A stretch of DNA of 64,000 bases. Source: Umbilicaria muhlenbergii (Eukaryota; Ascomycota; Lecanoromycetes; Umbilicariales; Umbilicariaceae). A model generated the notes under the pieces. That model searched no databases, was not told the origin of the DNA, and saw only the letters and a list, made by a program, of their open reading frames with translations. A program made the position numbers and the translations under genes. The stretch lies in contig KK106982.1 in NCBI GenBank assembly GCA_000611775.1, forward strand, positions 3,255,384 to 3,319,383, given 5' to 3'. Each line of letters opens with the position of its first letter. The stretch's first letter is position 1. This document shows positions 1-11,062 of the stretch, in pieces.

Positions 1-244
1 TTTGTTGATGTTGAGTTGCCTGATCAAAGCTGATAAACTGAGCTCTTAAATAATTGAACTGAATCATCACGTTCACCTTTGACCTTTCATGAAATCATCA
101 GATTATCATTGACATACACATATCATCTCATTCTAAATCAAACTTATATTCAATGCTGTAAAAAACTCAAGATCAGGCCTTGTTCATCATGTTGAAATAA
201 TTAAAATTAAACAAGAACTCTGATCAGGTCTCTCATGACTTATG
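1..244. other. AT-rich repeat sequence, unassigned
   Basis: AT-rich, CpG-poor sequence with frequent TCA and TGA triplets, like the rest of the left block. I see no LTR end or recognisable domain here. It lies next to the first copy of repeat family R and may be its upstream part, but it does not align visibly with the sequence upstream of the second copy (8,200-8,387). Confidence 0.4.
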
Positions 245-848
245 AAACTTTTTTAATGTCATTAGCATTGATGCATCCTGTTATGTTGTGAGGATCACTC
301 ATCTACAAATGCATTATATTTAACATTATGTAAACCTCACCTGAGCTCATATCAAGCACCTGTTGCTGCAAGGCATTATCAAGCTCTCATACATGAAGAA
401 TCATGTGATGAATGTTGTTGCAGCACTGATGAACCTGAATAAGTGAAGCACTTTATGTGACAAGTTCAGAGGAAGAAAGTCATATAATTCTTGAAATCCT
501 GATGCAAAGCTAAAGTCACTGAGTGTGTTGAAGACAAGATTATAAGGATGTTAATGAATGAAGAATGTGATTATCATTGTCACACTTAATAAAGTAAATA
601 ATATTCTCAGTCAACAGAAGACTCCTGCTTAACTGATTTTATTAAGTTCAAGATGAGGAGCACATCAATCTTTAAATAAATCATGAACAAGATTATCACT
701 CTGAAGTTGAACAACAGTGTTATCAACCTCAATGATGACTCTGATAATGACATTAAGGTCATAACAGAACTGTTCACTTAAAAACTTCTCATTATTATCT
801 TAAAATTATCACTGCAAATCTTTTTCCTCTTCTCTTCTTCATTCCTTC
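245..848 (+). repeat. Repeat family R, copy 1, left part (interrupted by Gy1)
   Basis: This stretch aligns with 8,388-8,990, differing mostly by transitions; for example, both carry the phrase TGTTATGTTGTGAGGATCA. It continues after the Gy1 element at 7,456, so Gy1 landed inside it. Coding-like traces occur on the plus strand, including one near 700-760 that is also present in copies 2 and 3 and reads VINLNDDSDNDIKVIT in copy 1. I do not recognise the protein. The family could be an unclassified transposon or a multicopy host gene that was hit by RIP. Confidence 0.6.
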
Positions 849-853
849 TCACA

Positions 854-1286
854 TGTAACAGGTGGTGTCATAATAACAGAGATAATATAATCATTCAATG
901 AATTATATCAATGTTCATCTAACCACAGCGCTTGATTCAATGAACTACTGATCACATGTAAACTTGAATAAGCTAGAAGGTTGTAGACTTATGAGATTGC
1001 ATTTAATACATGAGTTGAGCATGAGCTCCTAACTATGAATCTACCTGTGATTATATAGTACTTTAAGAGACTCATGTGTAACTGTACTGCTCTGTGTGTG
1101 TAATCTTTCTGCTCAGGGTGCTCATGCTCTGAGCATCATGAGCAGTCAGGTGCTTGAGGTGCTCATGTTTTAAGCAGCATGAGTAATCAGATGCTCAAGG
1201 TGCTCATGTTTTAAACATCATGAGCAGTACCACATATACACCTGCTACATGTACCAATCAGGTATCATTTAGTGAGAGGTGTAACA
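854..1286 (-). repeat. Gy1 3' LTR (left copy)
   Basis: The 433-bp LTR starts TGTAACAGG and ends GAGGTGTAACA, matching 7,018-7,450 end to end with transition differences. It contains clustered copies of a GGTGCTCATG/GAGCATCATGAG-type motif around 1,115-1,225, which resembles a degenerate internal tandem array. A full-length solo copy of the same LTR lies at 33,137-33,569. Confidence 0.93.
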
Positions 1287-1424
1287 TTAGCTTCCTCCTC
1301 AACATTTTCATTCTTGAAAACTCAACCTTCCTCATGCCTTCATCTGATATTAGAAAAAAGAAGTCATCTACTTCCTGTCATTCTCATTTGACTGATTTAA
1401 TCACTGAAAATGAAAGAATTATTA

Positions 1425-1760
1425 TGTGAACATGTGATCACTGCCTGATCAGTGGCAAGAAGTGCAAGATGTTGAATGATTATGATAAATGTGACATCTG
1501 CATTCAGCTGAGCATCTCTTGCAACTTGTTCATATCCCTGAAAGAGATCAACAAGGTGAGTGTGAAGATTCATCACCTGAAAAAGAAAAAGAATGCCGTC
1601 ACAGCACAAAAGTGAGAGATAAGAGTGAAGAAAAAGAGGCTTCACAAACAGATCACTTTTTTAAGAAAGAAGCAGTCAGACTTGATCTGTACTGAACTTC
1701 AGAACATTGAAGAGCTGAAGATGAATGAGTGCATGACTGCTGTAACTGTTGATTTTTTTA
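1425..1760 (+). pseudogene. Accessory ORF with Zn2Cys6-like motif, antisense to Gy1 pol
   Basis: Reading on the plus strand from 1,433 gives an intact six-cysteine pattern, C-x2-C-x6-C-x8-C-x2-C-x6-C (1,433-1,522; first half CDHCLISGKKC). This spacing fits the fungal Zn(II)2Cys6 DNA-binding cluster. A Lys-rich, coiled-coil-prone stretch follows. At least one internal TGA at an expected Trp codon (near 1,612) breaks the frame. It lies between the end of pol and the 3' LTR on the opposite strand. From memory, some fungal Gypsy elements carry accessory frames of this kind; whether the protein binds DNA is not known from this sequence. Confidence 0.65.
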
Positions 1761-1894
1761 ACAGGCCTTCTCTTGACTTTCTCATGTCTGAGGCTTTCAG
1801 TCTTAATGATATGAACTGACTTCCTGCAGGTTTCTTTGCTGAAATTGATGCAGTTTCACTGCATAATGAGTAAAATTCTCTTCTAATTCTCATG

Positions 1895-4800
1895 TGTTTC
1901 CTCCACTATCATATCCTTTTCATTTGATCAGATAATGTGACTCATCATTTATATCTTGCTGATCTAGAATTTCTTTTACCTTGAATTCAGCATCTTGACT
2001 TTTCAGGTTGATCTCTGGTGAATTTTCTTGTATTAATGTTTTCAGGTCTGCTGATTTGAGTAGTGATACATGAAATACTGAATGTATTCACATAGTGAGT
2101 GAAAGCTCAAGCTCATAGTTGATGTTTTTCTTAACTTTAGCAATTTGAAAAGATCTCAACTTCATGTGGTTCAATTTGTTGCTAGGTCACTTTGTCTTGA
2201 TATTATAATGCAAAAGGTATACTTTATCCTTCTCTTTGAGAGTAGGTTCTTTAACTCTCTTTTTATTATGATATACTGTTGACTGTTCTGAGGTGAATTT
2301 AATATTCCTCTGCAACATTTCATGCAAGTCTTTGAGGCGGTTCACTTGTACTCTTATTCATTATGTTATCATTACTAGTCCTCTGACCTCATTCATAGCC
2401 AGGTTGAAATCATAATTGATGTAAAATGATGATACTTCAGTTGTCTCTGTTGCTGCTGAATTATATGTTAACTGAGCTATCAGTAAGAGTTCTACTCAAT
2501 TAGTTTACTGATAATTAACATAACACTGTAGGTACTGTTTCATAATTTAATTAAATCATTCAGTCTGCTCATCTGTTTGAGGATGATATAATGTTGATAA
2601 CTTGTGATGAATCCCTAGTTGATTCATTAACAACTTTCAGAACTTGAAGGTGAAGAGTTTATCTTTATCAGAGATTATCTCTTCTGACAGTTCATGATTA
2701 ACTGTTATAATTTTTAAAAACATGTATGTGAGTTCTTCTGCTGATGATGCTTTGTTATAAGGTATAAAGTATTCATACTTTGTAAGTCTGTCAGTGATAA
2801 TTAATATTGAATCATAAACTGCTTTCATCAGGGGTTCTTTTGACTTTGATAACTTAATCACAAAGTTTAATGTGATGCTTGCTCATGATCTTGATGATGT
2901 TCTTGATGACTTAAATAAACTGTATGACTTATGTTGATCTGCTTTACTTCTTCAGCAGATGTCACACTTTTGAATGATCTCTTCAACTTTTTTTTTCATG
3001 TGTGAGAAGTAATAAGTCCTTGTGAGTCATTTCACTGTTTTGTTAATTCTCTGATGATCATGTGTCTTGTTGAAATGACTTTCCTCTGTTAGTTTCTGTT
3101 GAAGATTAACAGGAACATAAATTAAGTCTTAAAAAAATAATAAGTCTTTCTCCTTTTTAAAGCTTTCATGATTCTTAATATTCTGAAGAACTTGCTGTGC
3201 TAACTTATCATTCTTCAATGTTTTTTAAATTTCATTTTTAAAAACATTGTCCTCTACCTGTATGATGAGGTTAAACTGTTTATTAAAAGACATGTTCCCT
3301 TGCTCATCCTTCTGAAGGATAACATGACTGATGACTGACTTATCTTGTAAGTAATTGACTCATTGATTGAGAGCATTCACTTTGATGTTCTCTGATTCTT
3401 TTTAATAATGGATCCTGAAATTGTACTGTGACAATTCTTTCAATCAATGCACTTGTCTTCAATTTAAGACTTTTGTTGTCATGAAATACAACAGATTCTT
3501 ATGATCTGAGTACATTTAAACCTCATGTTTAAGTCCTTTCAGATACACATGTCATTGCTTAAATGTGTCAATAATAATTAACAGCTTCTTGTCATGTATC
3601 TTGTAATTTATTTCAGTGCTTATGAACTTTCTTGAATAAAAAGCTACTGAGCACAGATGTCTCTTATCATCTGACTGATTAATACATGCTTTTATAACTT
3701 TATCTGACGCGTTCATCTTGAGCGTAATAGGTTTCTCAGGGTTGAAACTCATGAGAATCAATTAAGAGGTGAATCTTCTCTTCAACTCATTAAAGACTTT
3801 CTGTGCTTCAAGTGATCACTTGAATTTTTGATCTTTCCTGATCAACTCTGTTAGAGGTGATGTGATTTTTGAATACTTTTCAATAAACTTTTTATAAAAG
3901 TTTGTGAACTCAAGGAAGGACTGTACTTCCTTGATGTTCCTTAATACTGATCATTCAATCACAGATCATGTTTTCTCAAAGTTCATTCATAACTCTTCTG
4001 ATGTTATAATGAAACTCAGGAAGTGTACTTCCTTGAAATGAAAAAGACTCTTCTCAGACTTTACCTGCAATCCTGCATCCTGAAGTGTTTATAAGACTTT
4101 ACAGACATGCTGAACATGCTACTCCTTCATCTTGAAGTAAATCAGTATGTTATTGAGGTATACAATCATGAACTGATTCAAATACTCTCACAGTATGTTA
4201 TTGATGAAAGCCTGAAATGTTGCTGACATGTTTATCAATTCAAAAGGCATTACTAGGTACTCATAGAGTCTGAATCTTGTTTAAAACATGATTTTTCATT
4301 CATCTCCTTCTTTAATATGAATCTGGTTGAAGGCTTTCAGAATATTGAACTTGATGAATCATTATACTCCCTGAAACTGATCCTGCAGTTCTGAAATAAG
4401 CGGCAAGAGGTAACTGTTTTTGATGATAATGTTGTTCAATGCTTGATAGTTAATGCATAACCTGAGTGAATCATCTGATTTTGGCATGAACAGTATTGAA
4501 TATTCAGCTGAAGATTGTGATTCTTATATAAATTCTTTTCATAAGTTCTCCTTTAAGTATTCTCGCAAAGCGTTTAACTTTTGAGGTGACAATGAGTAAA
4601 TAAATTGCTTCATTGATGTGCAACCTTTCATGATTTTGATTTCATGATCTCATTTTTAATGTTTCAGCAAGACGTTCTGATCCTTTACAGCTGTAAATAA
4701 TTCCTTGAAGTCTTTATATTCTTTAAGAATAAATAACTTGATAATGAGGTCTCAGTCATCTTCAACTCATCTGCTTCACAGTATCTTTATGTTGAGATTC

Positions 4801-7010
4801 TTTAATTCCTCATGTGTTTTTTTCACTGACATAGTGAAGATCTTCACACCTTCAGGTGAGTTCAAGACTGAATATAATTTATTAAGATTATCACCCTTAA
4901 TGAAGTATATCTCATTTTCAGCTCAATCAATTATTGAATTGACAGCTCAGAGTCATGATATTTTTAAAATTATATCACTTTCTGATTACTTCATTATGTT
5001 GAATTGAATCTTCTCTCAATGTCAACTTAAATGCATAGGCGTGGGAATCATCTCTCAGTTTACTCATTCATCATTATGTTTCATAAAGGTCTCATTAAAC
5101 TCTTGAAGTTTAAAGGGATTCTGCTTCTCCTGTGTCTGAATTGCATGTTTCACAGTAAATTCTGAGTTCATGAAGTTCTCTGTGCAGTCACTGTCTATTA
5201 GCAGTCAGGCTGATTGATCATTGACTTTGACTTAAACATGAAAGTTACTCATGTCTTCCTGTGCTGCAGCAGTGAACTCTCATTGTCATTCACTGCTTGA
5301 AGGCTTCAAAATAAGTGTCTTCAGAGACCTCTGACCTGAAGAGCCTTCTAGTTTTTTAAATTAAAAGGGGAGAAACTTAAGTTCTTCTCTACATACTTAA
5401 AGTCTTTCAGATTCACCTTCTGAGCTGAATGTTTATTCAGATCTCTTTTAAAGTATTCATTTCAGAGTTCTCATACTTTCATGTGAAGTTCTTATGAGAT
5501 GTGTGCTTCATCAGAGGTAATGTATCCTCCTCTGATGATGAACTGAGAACCTTTCAGTGATGTCTCTCTGATTATATCTTAATAGTTGATTTCTTCATGA
5601 TCTTGTCTTTGCATAAATGCATCTTGAATAATGTAAAGAATTTATTTCTTTATTTCTTCTACCTGCTCTGTGTACTCCTCTTTCTTACTGAGGGTGTTGA
5701 GTATTTCAATATACATTTGAATTCACCTTTCTTCATGAGCAGATAATCATTTATTATTATCTTCTTTCATAAGCTCTCCTGAGCTTTTGAAATTTATTAC
5801 TTTCATGAAGTCTTCCTCCTCACTAGATGAGGATATCATGTCATCACTGTTAACATAATTGTCTTCTTGATTGAACTGCTTTCATTTCACTTAATGTCTC
5901 TCTGCGTCTGTGACAGAGTCTTGATGAAAGGTTGCAGCATACTCTCTTGCCTTCTTTGATTAACATGAAAATCATTCAGAGTCATTTTTGTCACTCTGAT
6001 GAACTGTACAGCTGTCATCATAGCAAGCTGTTTAAGACATAATGTTGTGCTGAACTGATTGCTTTGATGCTGACTTCTTTAACACAGCAGCATATGTCTT
6101 CTTCTTCAATGAAAAGGTTTTTGTTGAGACTCAACAATTGTATGTGAAATGTCCTGACTTCCTGCAGCTATAACAATTTTCTTTGATTTTAGTATCCTTT
6201 GATAACTGCTTGATTCCTCTCTGAAATTGATTCCTTCAGAAGGTTGCATTGATTTTCATTAGCTGAGGACTGTAATAAAGTTGATTGTTATATTAAGTGC
6301 TTTCATGAGGCTTGTTTGCCTTTGATGATATGTAACTCTTCTGGCTCTTTTTCATAGATTTTTTGTACATGTGATTGTTGATAATGACTGACTTCTCAAT
6401 CATTTTGAGTAAGGTATTTGATCACTCTGATCAGAAGATTTCATCTTTAATGAAGTTCTTCAAGTCTTTATAGTACTGCACAGTCAAGGTAGTGTCATCT
6501 CAATTCATATACATGACATGTCTCTGAAAATTGACTGTGTACATCATGATGACTTCTTTCTGCATAATGTTGCAGATTTCTCACTTCATGATTCTTTCTT
6601 GATTAATGATCTTAAACATGATTCTTATCTGTTTCTTGAACTTCTTTAAATTGATGAAGATTTCATTTATCTCATCATCATGATCCTTCTTCTCATTTTT
6701 CATATAGTCTCAGAGGGTCAGCTTAAATCAATTGAGAGCATCAGACCTCAAATAAAAAGATGTATATAATACTTTATCAGCTTTCTTCTTGAACATGATG
6801 TGATTGAGGTGAATGTAAGTATCAAGTTGAGTGAAGAATGAACTCAACATTCTTCATTCTCTTAAGAACTTATCTGATGATGAAATCTTGATCTTCATCC
6901 CTGATGATGTCAGACTCTCAATGATTGATGAGTCATGACTGAAGGTTGTCATCCTTTTGAGGGACTGATGAGTCACAGTTCATTTCATGACTGATATCTT
7001 AAAAATGATG
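1895..7010 (-). pseudogene. Gy1 gag-pol remnant (gag, PR, RT, RNase H, IN, chromodomain-like end)
   Basis: Read on the minus strand from about 7,000 down. A gag region is followed by an intact CCHC zinc knuckle CYSCRKSGHFTYNC (6,134-6,175). Protease-like sequence follows around 5,000-5,600. RT lies around 3,800-4,750; its active site at 4,149-4,160 reads YLNN instead of YLDD, so both catalytic Asp codons have become Asn by G to A change. RNase H traces are at 3,552-3,761 (SVAFYSRKF, INYKIHDKKLL). The integrase core is around 2,640-2,860 (ITDRLTKYEYFIPY), and the tail lies near 1,900-2,330. Frequent TGA codons interrupt every domain. Confidence 0.85.
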
Positions 7011-7017
7011 CTCAAAA

Positions 7018-7450
7018 TGTAACAGGTGATGTTGTAGTGATGAAGATAATACAATCATTCAATGAACTATATCAATGTTCATCTAATCACAGCACTTGAT
7101 TCAATGAACTACTGATCACATGTAGACTTGAATAAGCTAGAAGGTTGTAAACCTATGAGATTGCATTCAATACATGAGTTGAGCATGAGCTCTTAACTAT
7201 GAATCTACCTGTGATTATATAATACTTTAAAAGACTCATGTGTAACTGTACTGCTCTGTGTGTGTAATCTCTCTGCTCAGGGTGCTCATGCTCTGAGCAT
7301 CATGAGTAATCAAGTGCTCAAGGTGCTCATGCTCTGAGCAGCATGAGCAGTCAGATGCTTAAGGTGCTCATGTCTTAAACATCATGAGCAGTACCACATG
7401 TACGCCTGCTATGCATACCAACCAGGTACCGTCTAGTGAGAGGTGTAACA
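7018..7450 (-). repeat. Gy1 5' LTR (right copy)
   Basis: 433 bp, TGTAACA at both ends, the same length as the left copy at 854-1,286. Differences between the two copies are transitions, often at ancestral CpG: one copy has TG where the other has CA. The TSD TCACA follows directly. Confidence 0.93.
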
Positions 7451-7455
7451 TCACA

Positions 7456-7870
7456 GAGACTCAACTTCATGCCTTAAATATAATTAATGTCACACTCAGG
7501 ACTGATCAAGCCCTCAGTAATAAAAAAGTGTCAATGAGGATTTCTCCCTCAGCTGCAGCACAAGGTGTTGAATTTATAAGCAAGTATCACTTAAGTTATT
7601 AAACTTGAGGAGCTACAGTTGACTAACATAACATAAAATCACAAGTTCACTGTCATGAGATTTTTAATCATGAATTTTTAAAGCATCTGATAAGCGTTGA
7701 GTCATCTGTTGACTTGAAGAAAGGGTTGAAGAATGAGGCTGTCAGTATGCTTGAAGCACAGTTAATGTCATGAGAAATGTGACACTGACTAATTTTAGCA
7801 GCAGCTGAATGATTAGTTGAACTGAATGATGCATTCATGATTAACTGATGTTGAATTAAGGGGATTTTGA
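7456..7870 (+). repeat. Repeat family R, copy 1, right part
   Basis: Continuation of the copy broken by Gy1. It aligns with 8,995-9,250 and 9,435-9,700. The plus-strand reading contains QLHALNIINVTLRTDQAL and ends SKYHLSY then a stop; the other two copies share this ending. No known domain is recognised. The 3' part near 7,690-7,790 still resembles copy 3 (coding-like trace AVSMLEAQL against SVSMFKTLL). Confidence 0.6.
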
Positions 7871-8387
7871 AGGGTGCTGAACTGAAGTAACATTGATCAG
7901 AACATTAAGAAGTATGAGGATGATAATATAAGTTGATAACTGAGTTAAATAAATATATATGAGCCTCATCAATTTCATCTCTTACCTTTTCAGGATGTTA
8001 TGTCACTTCAGAGTGCATATTCACTGATGTGTAAAATCATGCATTCTGCTTTTCCCTGTTACTTCACTTAATTACTTCATCTCACAACACTGTCAGCATT
8101 CTCATATTCATTAATGCATAAAATCATGCATTCTGCTTTTCCCTGTTACTTCACTTAATTACTTCACCTCACAACACTGTCAACATTTTCAACAAATGCA
8201 GTCAACATCCTCAACAAATCCCTTATCATTAATAGCATGTCATGAAAATCTCATTTATCATCAAAAAGTAATTTCTATCATCTACAAAATTTAAACATTC
8301 AACTTTACATTCTATTTTAAGACATCACCTCACAATATGTCAGTTTTAAAGAAAAATCCTCACATCTTACCTCATAATCTGCAGAAT
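7871..8387. repeat. AT-rich spacer with an 87-bp tandem duplication
   Basis: Two adjacent 87-bp units (about 8,020-8,106 and 8,107-8,190) share an almost identical core from AAAATCATGCATTCTGC to CACAACACTGTC. A shorter GTCAACAT..TCAACAAAT repeat follows at about 8,176-8,220. No coding sequence is recognisable in the remainder. Confidence 0.6.
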
Positions 8388-9255
8388 GTTTTTAATATCA
8401 TTGACATTAATGCATCTTGTTATGTTGTGAGGATCAATCACCTGCAAATGCACTTTATTTAACATTATGCAAGCTTCATCTGAGCTTATATCAGGCACTT
8501 GTTGCTGCAAGGCATTATTAAGCTTTTATACACAGAGAATCATGTGATGAATGCTGTTGCTGCACTGACAAACCTCAACAATTGAAGCATTTTATGTGAA
8601 GAGTTCAAAAGAGGAAAGTCATATAATTCTTGAAATTCTGATGCAAAGTTAAAGTCACTAAGAGTATTGAAGACAAGATTACAAGAATGTTAATGAATGA
8701 AGAATGTGATTATTATTGTAACACTTAATAAAGTAAGCAGAATCCTCAGTCAACAGAAGAGTTATATTTAACTGTTTTCATTAAATTTAAGATGAAGAGC
8801 AAATCTACTCTCAAAGAATTCATGAACAAAATTATCACTCTGAAGTTAAATGATAATGTTATCAACCTTAATGATGACTCTGATAATGACATTAAGATCA
8901 TAACAGAATCATCTGCTTAAAAACTTTTTATCATTATTTTAAAATTGTCATTATAAATCTTTTTTCTCTTCTCTCCTTCATCTCTCCTCACAGAGGCTCA
9001 GCTTCATGCCTTGAGTGTAATTAATGCTGCACTCAGGACTGATCAGGCTTTTAATGATGAAAGAGTGTTAATGAGAATTTCTTCTCTGACTGCAGCACAA
9101 GATGTTGAATTAATAAGCAAGTATCACTTAAGTTACTAAACTTGAAGGGCTACAGTTGATTAACATAACACAGAATCACAAGCTCATCACTGTGAGATTT
9201 TTAATCATGAATCCTTGAAGTGACTGATAAGTGTTGAGTCATTCATCAGCTTGAA
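8388..9255 (+). repeat. Repeat family R, copy 2 (uninterrupted)
   Basis: About 870 bp. It aligns with copy 1 over both halves (245-848 and 7,456-7,730), so it shows the pre-insertion state of the Gy1 target: the TCACA at 8,990 is the site duplicated in copy 1. Two coding-like segments (around 8,825-8,915 and 9,000-9,140) are separated by about 85 bp that end in a T-rich tract and CTCACAG, like an intron 3' end. The protein is not recognised. Confidence 0.6.
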
Positions 9256-9259
9256 TCAG

Positions 9260-9760
9260 GAGCTCATGAACAAGATTATTACTCTGAAGTTAAACAATAA
9301 TATTATCAACCTTGATGACAGCTCTGATAATGACATCAAGATCATAACAGGATTATCTGCTTAAAAGCTTTTCATCATTATTTTAAAATCATCACTGTAA
9401 ACTCTTTCCTCCTTCTCTTTTTCATCTCTTCTCATAAGGGCTCAGCTTCATGCCCTGAGTGTGATTAATGCTGCACTCAGGACTGATCAGGCTCTCAATA
9501 ACAAAAGAGTGTTAATGAGAATTTCTCCTTCAGCTGCAGCACAAGATGTTGAATCAACAAGCAAGTATCACTTGAGCTATTAAACTTAAGAGGTTACAGT
9601 TGATTAACATAACACAGGATCACAGGCTCATCACTGTGAGATTTTTAATCATGAATCCTCAAAGCGTCTGATAAGCATTGAGTCATTCATCAGCTTAAAC
9701 AGAGAGGAGGAGGGTAAGAGTGTCAGTATGTTTAAAACATTACTTAAACATACTGACACT
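9260..9760 (+). repeat. Repeat family R, copy 3 (partial, tandem to copy 2)
   Basis: Repeats the second half of copy 2 with an offset of 444 bp (CATGAACA at 8,821 and 9,265). The two coding-like segments are preserved, including the SKYHLSY ending, and the reading can be followed past it, with a few stops, through IFNHESSKRLISIESFIS. A perfect 17-bp inverted repeat lies near its end at 9,719-9,760. Confidence 0.6.
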
Positions 9761-10620
9761 GACTCTGACATGACATAAGCGGGGCTTAATCAGACTCAAG
9801 AGGGCATTTCTTTTTACAGGAGTTTAAGAACTTTGCTTTCTTAAGTGTTGAGAGTTGAGGTCAGGTGAAATTAATAATAAAGAATGTAAACCTTTGCAGC
9901 TGCTCATATAATGTGCTTATGTGACCTGTGATTATGATCTAAGCTTATGTTTCTCTGTAGATGACTCATATGTTTTTTATTTTACAAGCGTTTCAGTAAC
10001 TTACGTGTATTTCTCAGATATTCACAGGAGATATATCTGAGCACTGCGCTAAATTAAATTACTTTAAGTGAAGTGATTTCAGAGCGTATTTGCCAATAAC
10101 GCGCTCAGACCCTATGGAGAAAAGCTATCTGAACAGGTTAGCTCCATGGTTTTGCCAGGGTGGTGCGCGCTAGCAAGCCTTTTCGGAATGAGGTCTGAGC
10201 TAGCTGAGGCAAGGAGGAAGCCTCGGTTGGTCCCTGATTAAGTAAACACACAGGGATATGTCACGATCCAACCACATCCTCGTTCCTCCACATGGATCTC
10301 TTTCACGGTCTTCTTGACCAAGCAAGTACTGCAGCATAGGCATGAGACGCTCCTCGTCCCTCCCTATCAGCCAACCCGAATATCGGTCTAGTGCATCATC
10401 GGCAATTAAGCTGCCGCTGGAACAGTATATGCTTGTGGCAGTCCCACTCCATCTCTCCCCACGGATACATTCCATCAGGCTGAAGACTTTTTGATCCTAT
10501 CTCCCCGGTTTTTCATCTCGTGAAGCTCGTACTCTCTATTGGTGGGCCTGAGGACCTCTTTATTAGATATATTTACCCTACTTCGCCATTTTCATAGCGC
10601 TGACCTTCTCGAGTCTTGCA
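9761..10620. other. Boundary between AT-rich repeats and gene island
   Basis: Up to about 10,060 the sequence is AT-rich and CpG-poor. From about 10,080 CpG reappears (GCGCTCAG, CGCGC) and composition becomes that of the island. An open minus-strand frame with an ATG (10,200-10,475, 91 codons) exists, but I recognise no domain in it. The end of the sequence (10,590-10,620) resembles an intron 3' end with CTGAC and TTGCAG before the decayed gene at 10,621. Confidence 0.5.
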
Positions 10621-11062
10621 GATGCCAGTAGCTCCTCCGCTGCCAAGGACGCCGCAGTGGAAGCCCCCTTCAAGGCAACCATTGCGAGCATCAAATCTGT
10701 GGTTGTATCTGCCAACTTTCAGGCGAAGGCTTCATCCAGGAAGAGTTTCGGTAGGCGTCGGGAGATCGCCGAGCTTGCGACTCTTGTCCAAAACCTATAT
10801 CGCCGGGGCTTTGAACAACGTCATTGCGCAATTTGGTCTCAGCATAATACCAGCCACGTTAGATACATATTACCTAAGGAATTTGGATTAATATTTTGGT
10901 ACAGCTACGACATTGAGCTTTCTCGGTCCGCTAGTCACTTCGTTAAGCGGTCTTTGGGCGTCGTTAGAGGTTGCGGTGAACCACCTATTTGCTGTCGTCC
11001 AGCCACTCTCTAATGGATTTCTTACCGGTTTGAGCTTGGGGCTTGCGGGCTTGACACTGTAA
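10621..11062 (+). pseudogene. Decayed 3' part of a secreted-type protein gene
   Basis: Three stretches look like successive parts of one protein but lie in different frames. 10,621-10,800 reads AAKDAAVEAPFKATIAS and onward. 10,805-10,860 reads ALNNVIAQFGLSIIPAT. 10,903-11,062 is a Leu/Gly/Ala-rich end containing LSFLGPLVTSLSG and GLSLGLAGLTL before TAA at 11,060-11,062. A possible intron (10,858-10,904, GT..TACAG) does not join them in frame, and no AG acceptor explains the first frame change. No start codon with signal peptide is visible upstream. I read it as a truncated, frameshifted relic of a small alpha-helical secreted or cell-wall protein. An active gene with an unusual intron pattern is less likely. 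Confidence 0.4.

Larger units (their letters stand above)
854..7450 (-). mobile_element. Gy1: full-length Ty3/Gypsy LTR retrotransposon, RIP-degraded
   Basis: The element is 6,597 bp, bounded by two direct LTRs of equal length (433 bp, TGTAACA...TGTAACA) and by a perfect 5-bp TSD, TCACA, at 849-853 and 7,451-7,455. Internal coding is on the minus strand in the order gag, protease, reverse transcriptase, RNase H, integrase, chromodomain-like tail, which is the Ty3/Gypsy order. A separate plus-strand accessory frame lies between the end of pol and the left LTR (the 3' LTR in element sense). Numerous TGA stops at expected Trp codons show that it is dead. Confidence 0.93.

Noticed and set aside
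1220-1429. Small plus-strand ORF spanning the end of the Gy1 LTR
   Set aside because: It crosses the LTR/internal boundary and has no domain. It is a chance frame.
10200-10475. Minus-strand protein-coding gene of 91 aa
   Set aside because: It has an ATG and is open, but there is no recognisable domain, no splice partners, and it lies at the edge of the island. It is mentioned only under the boundary region.
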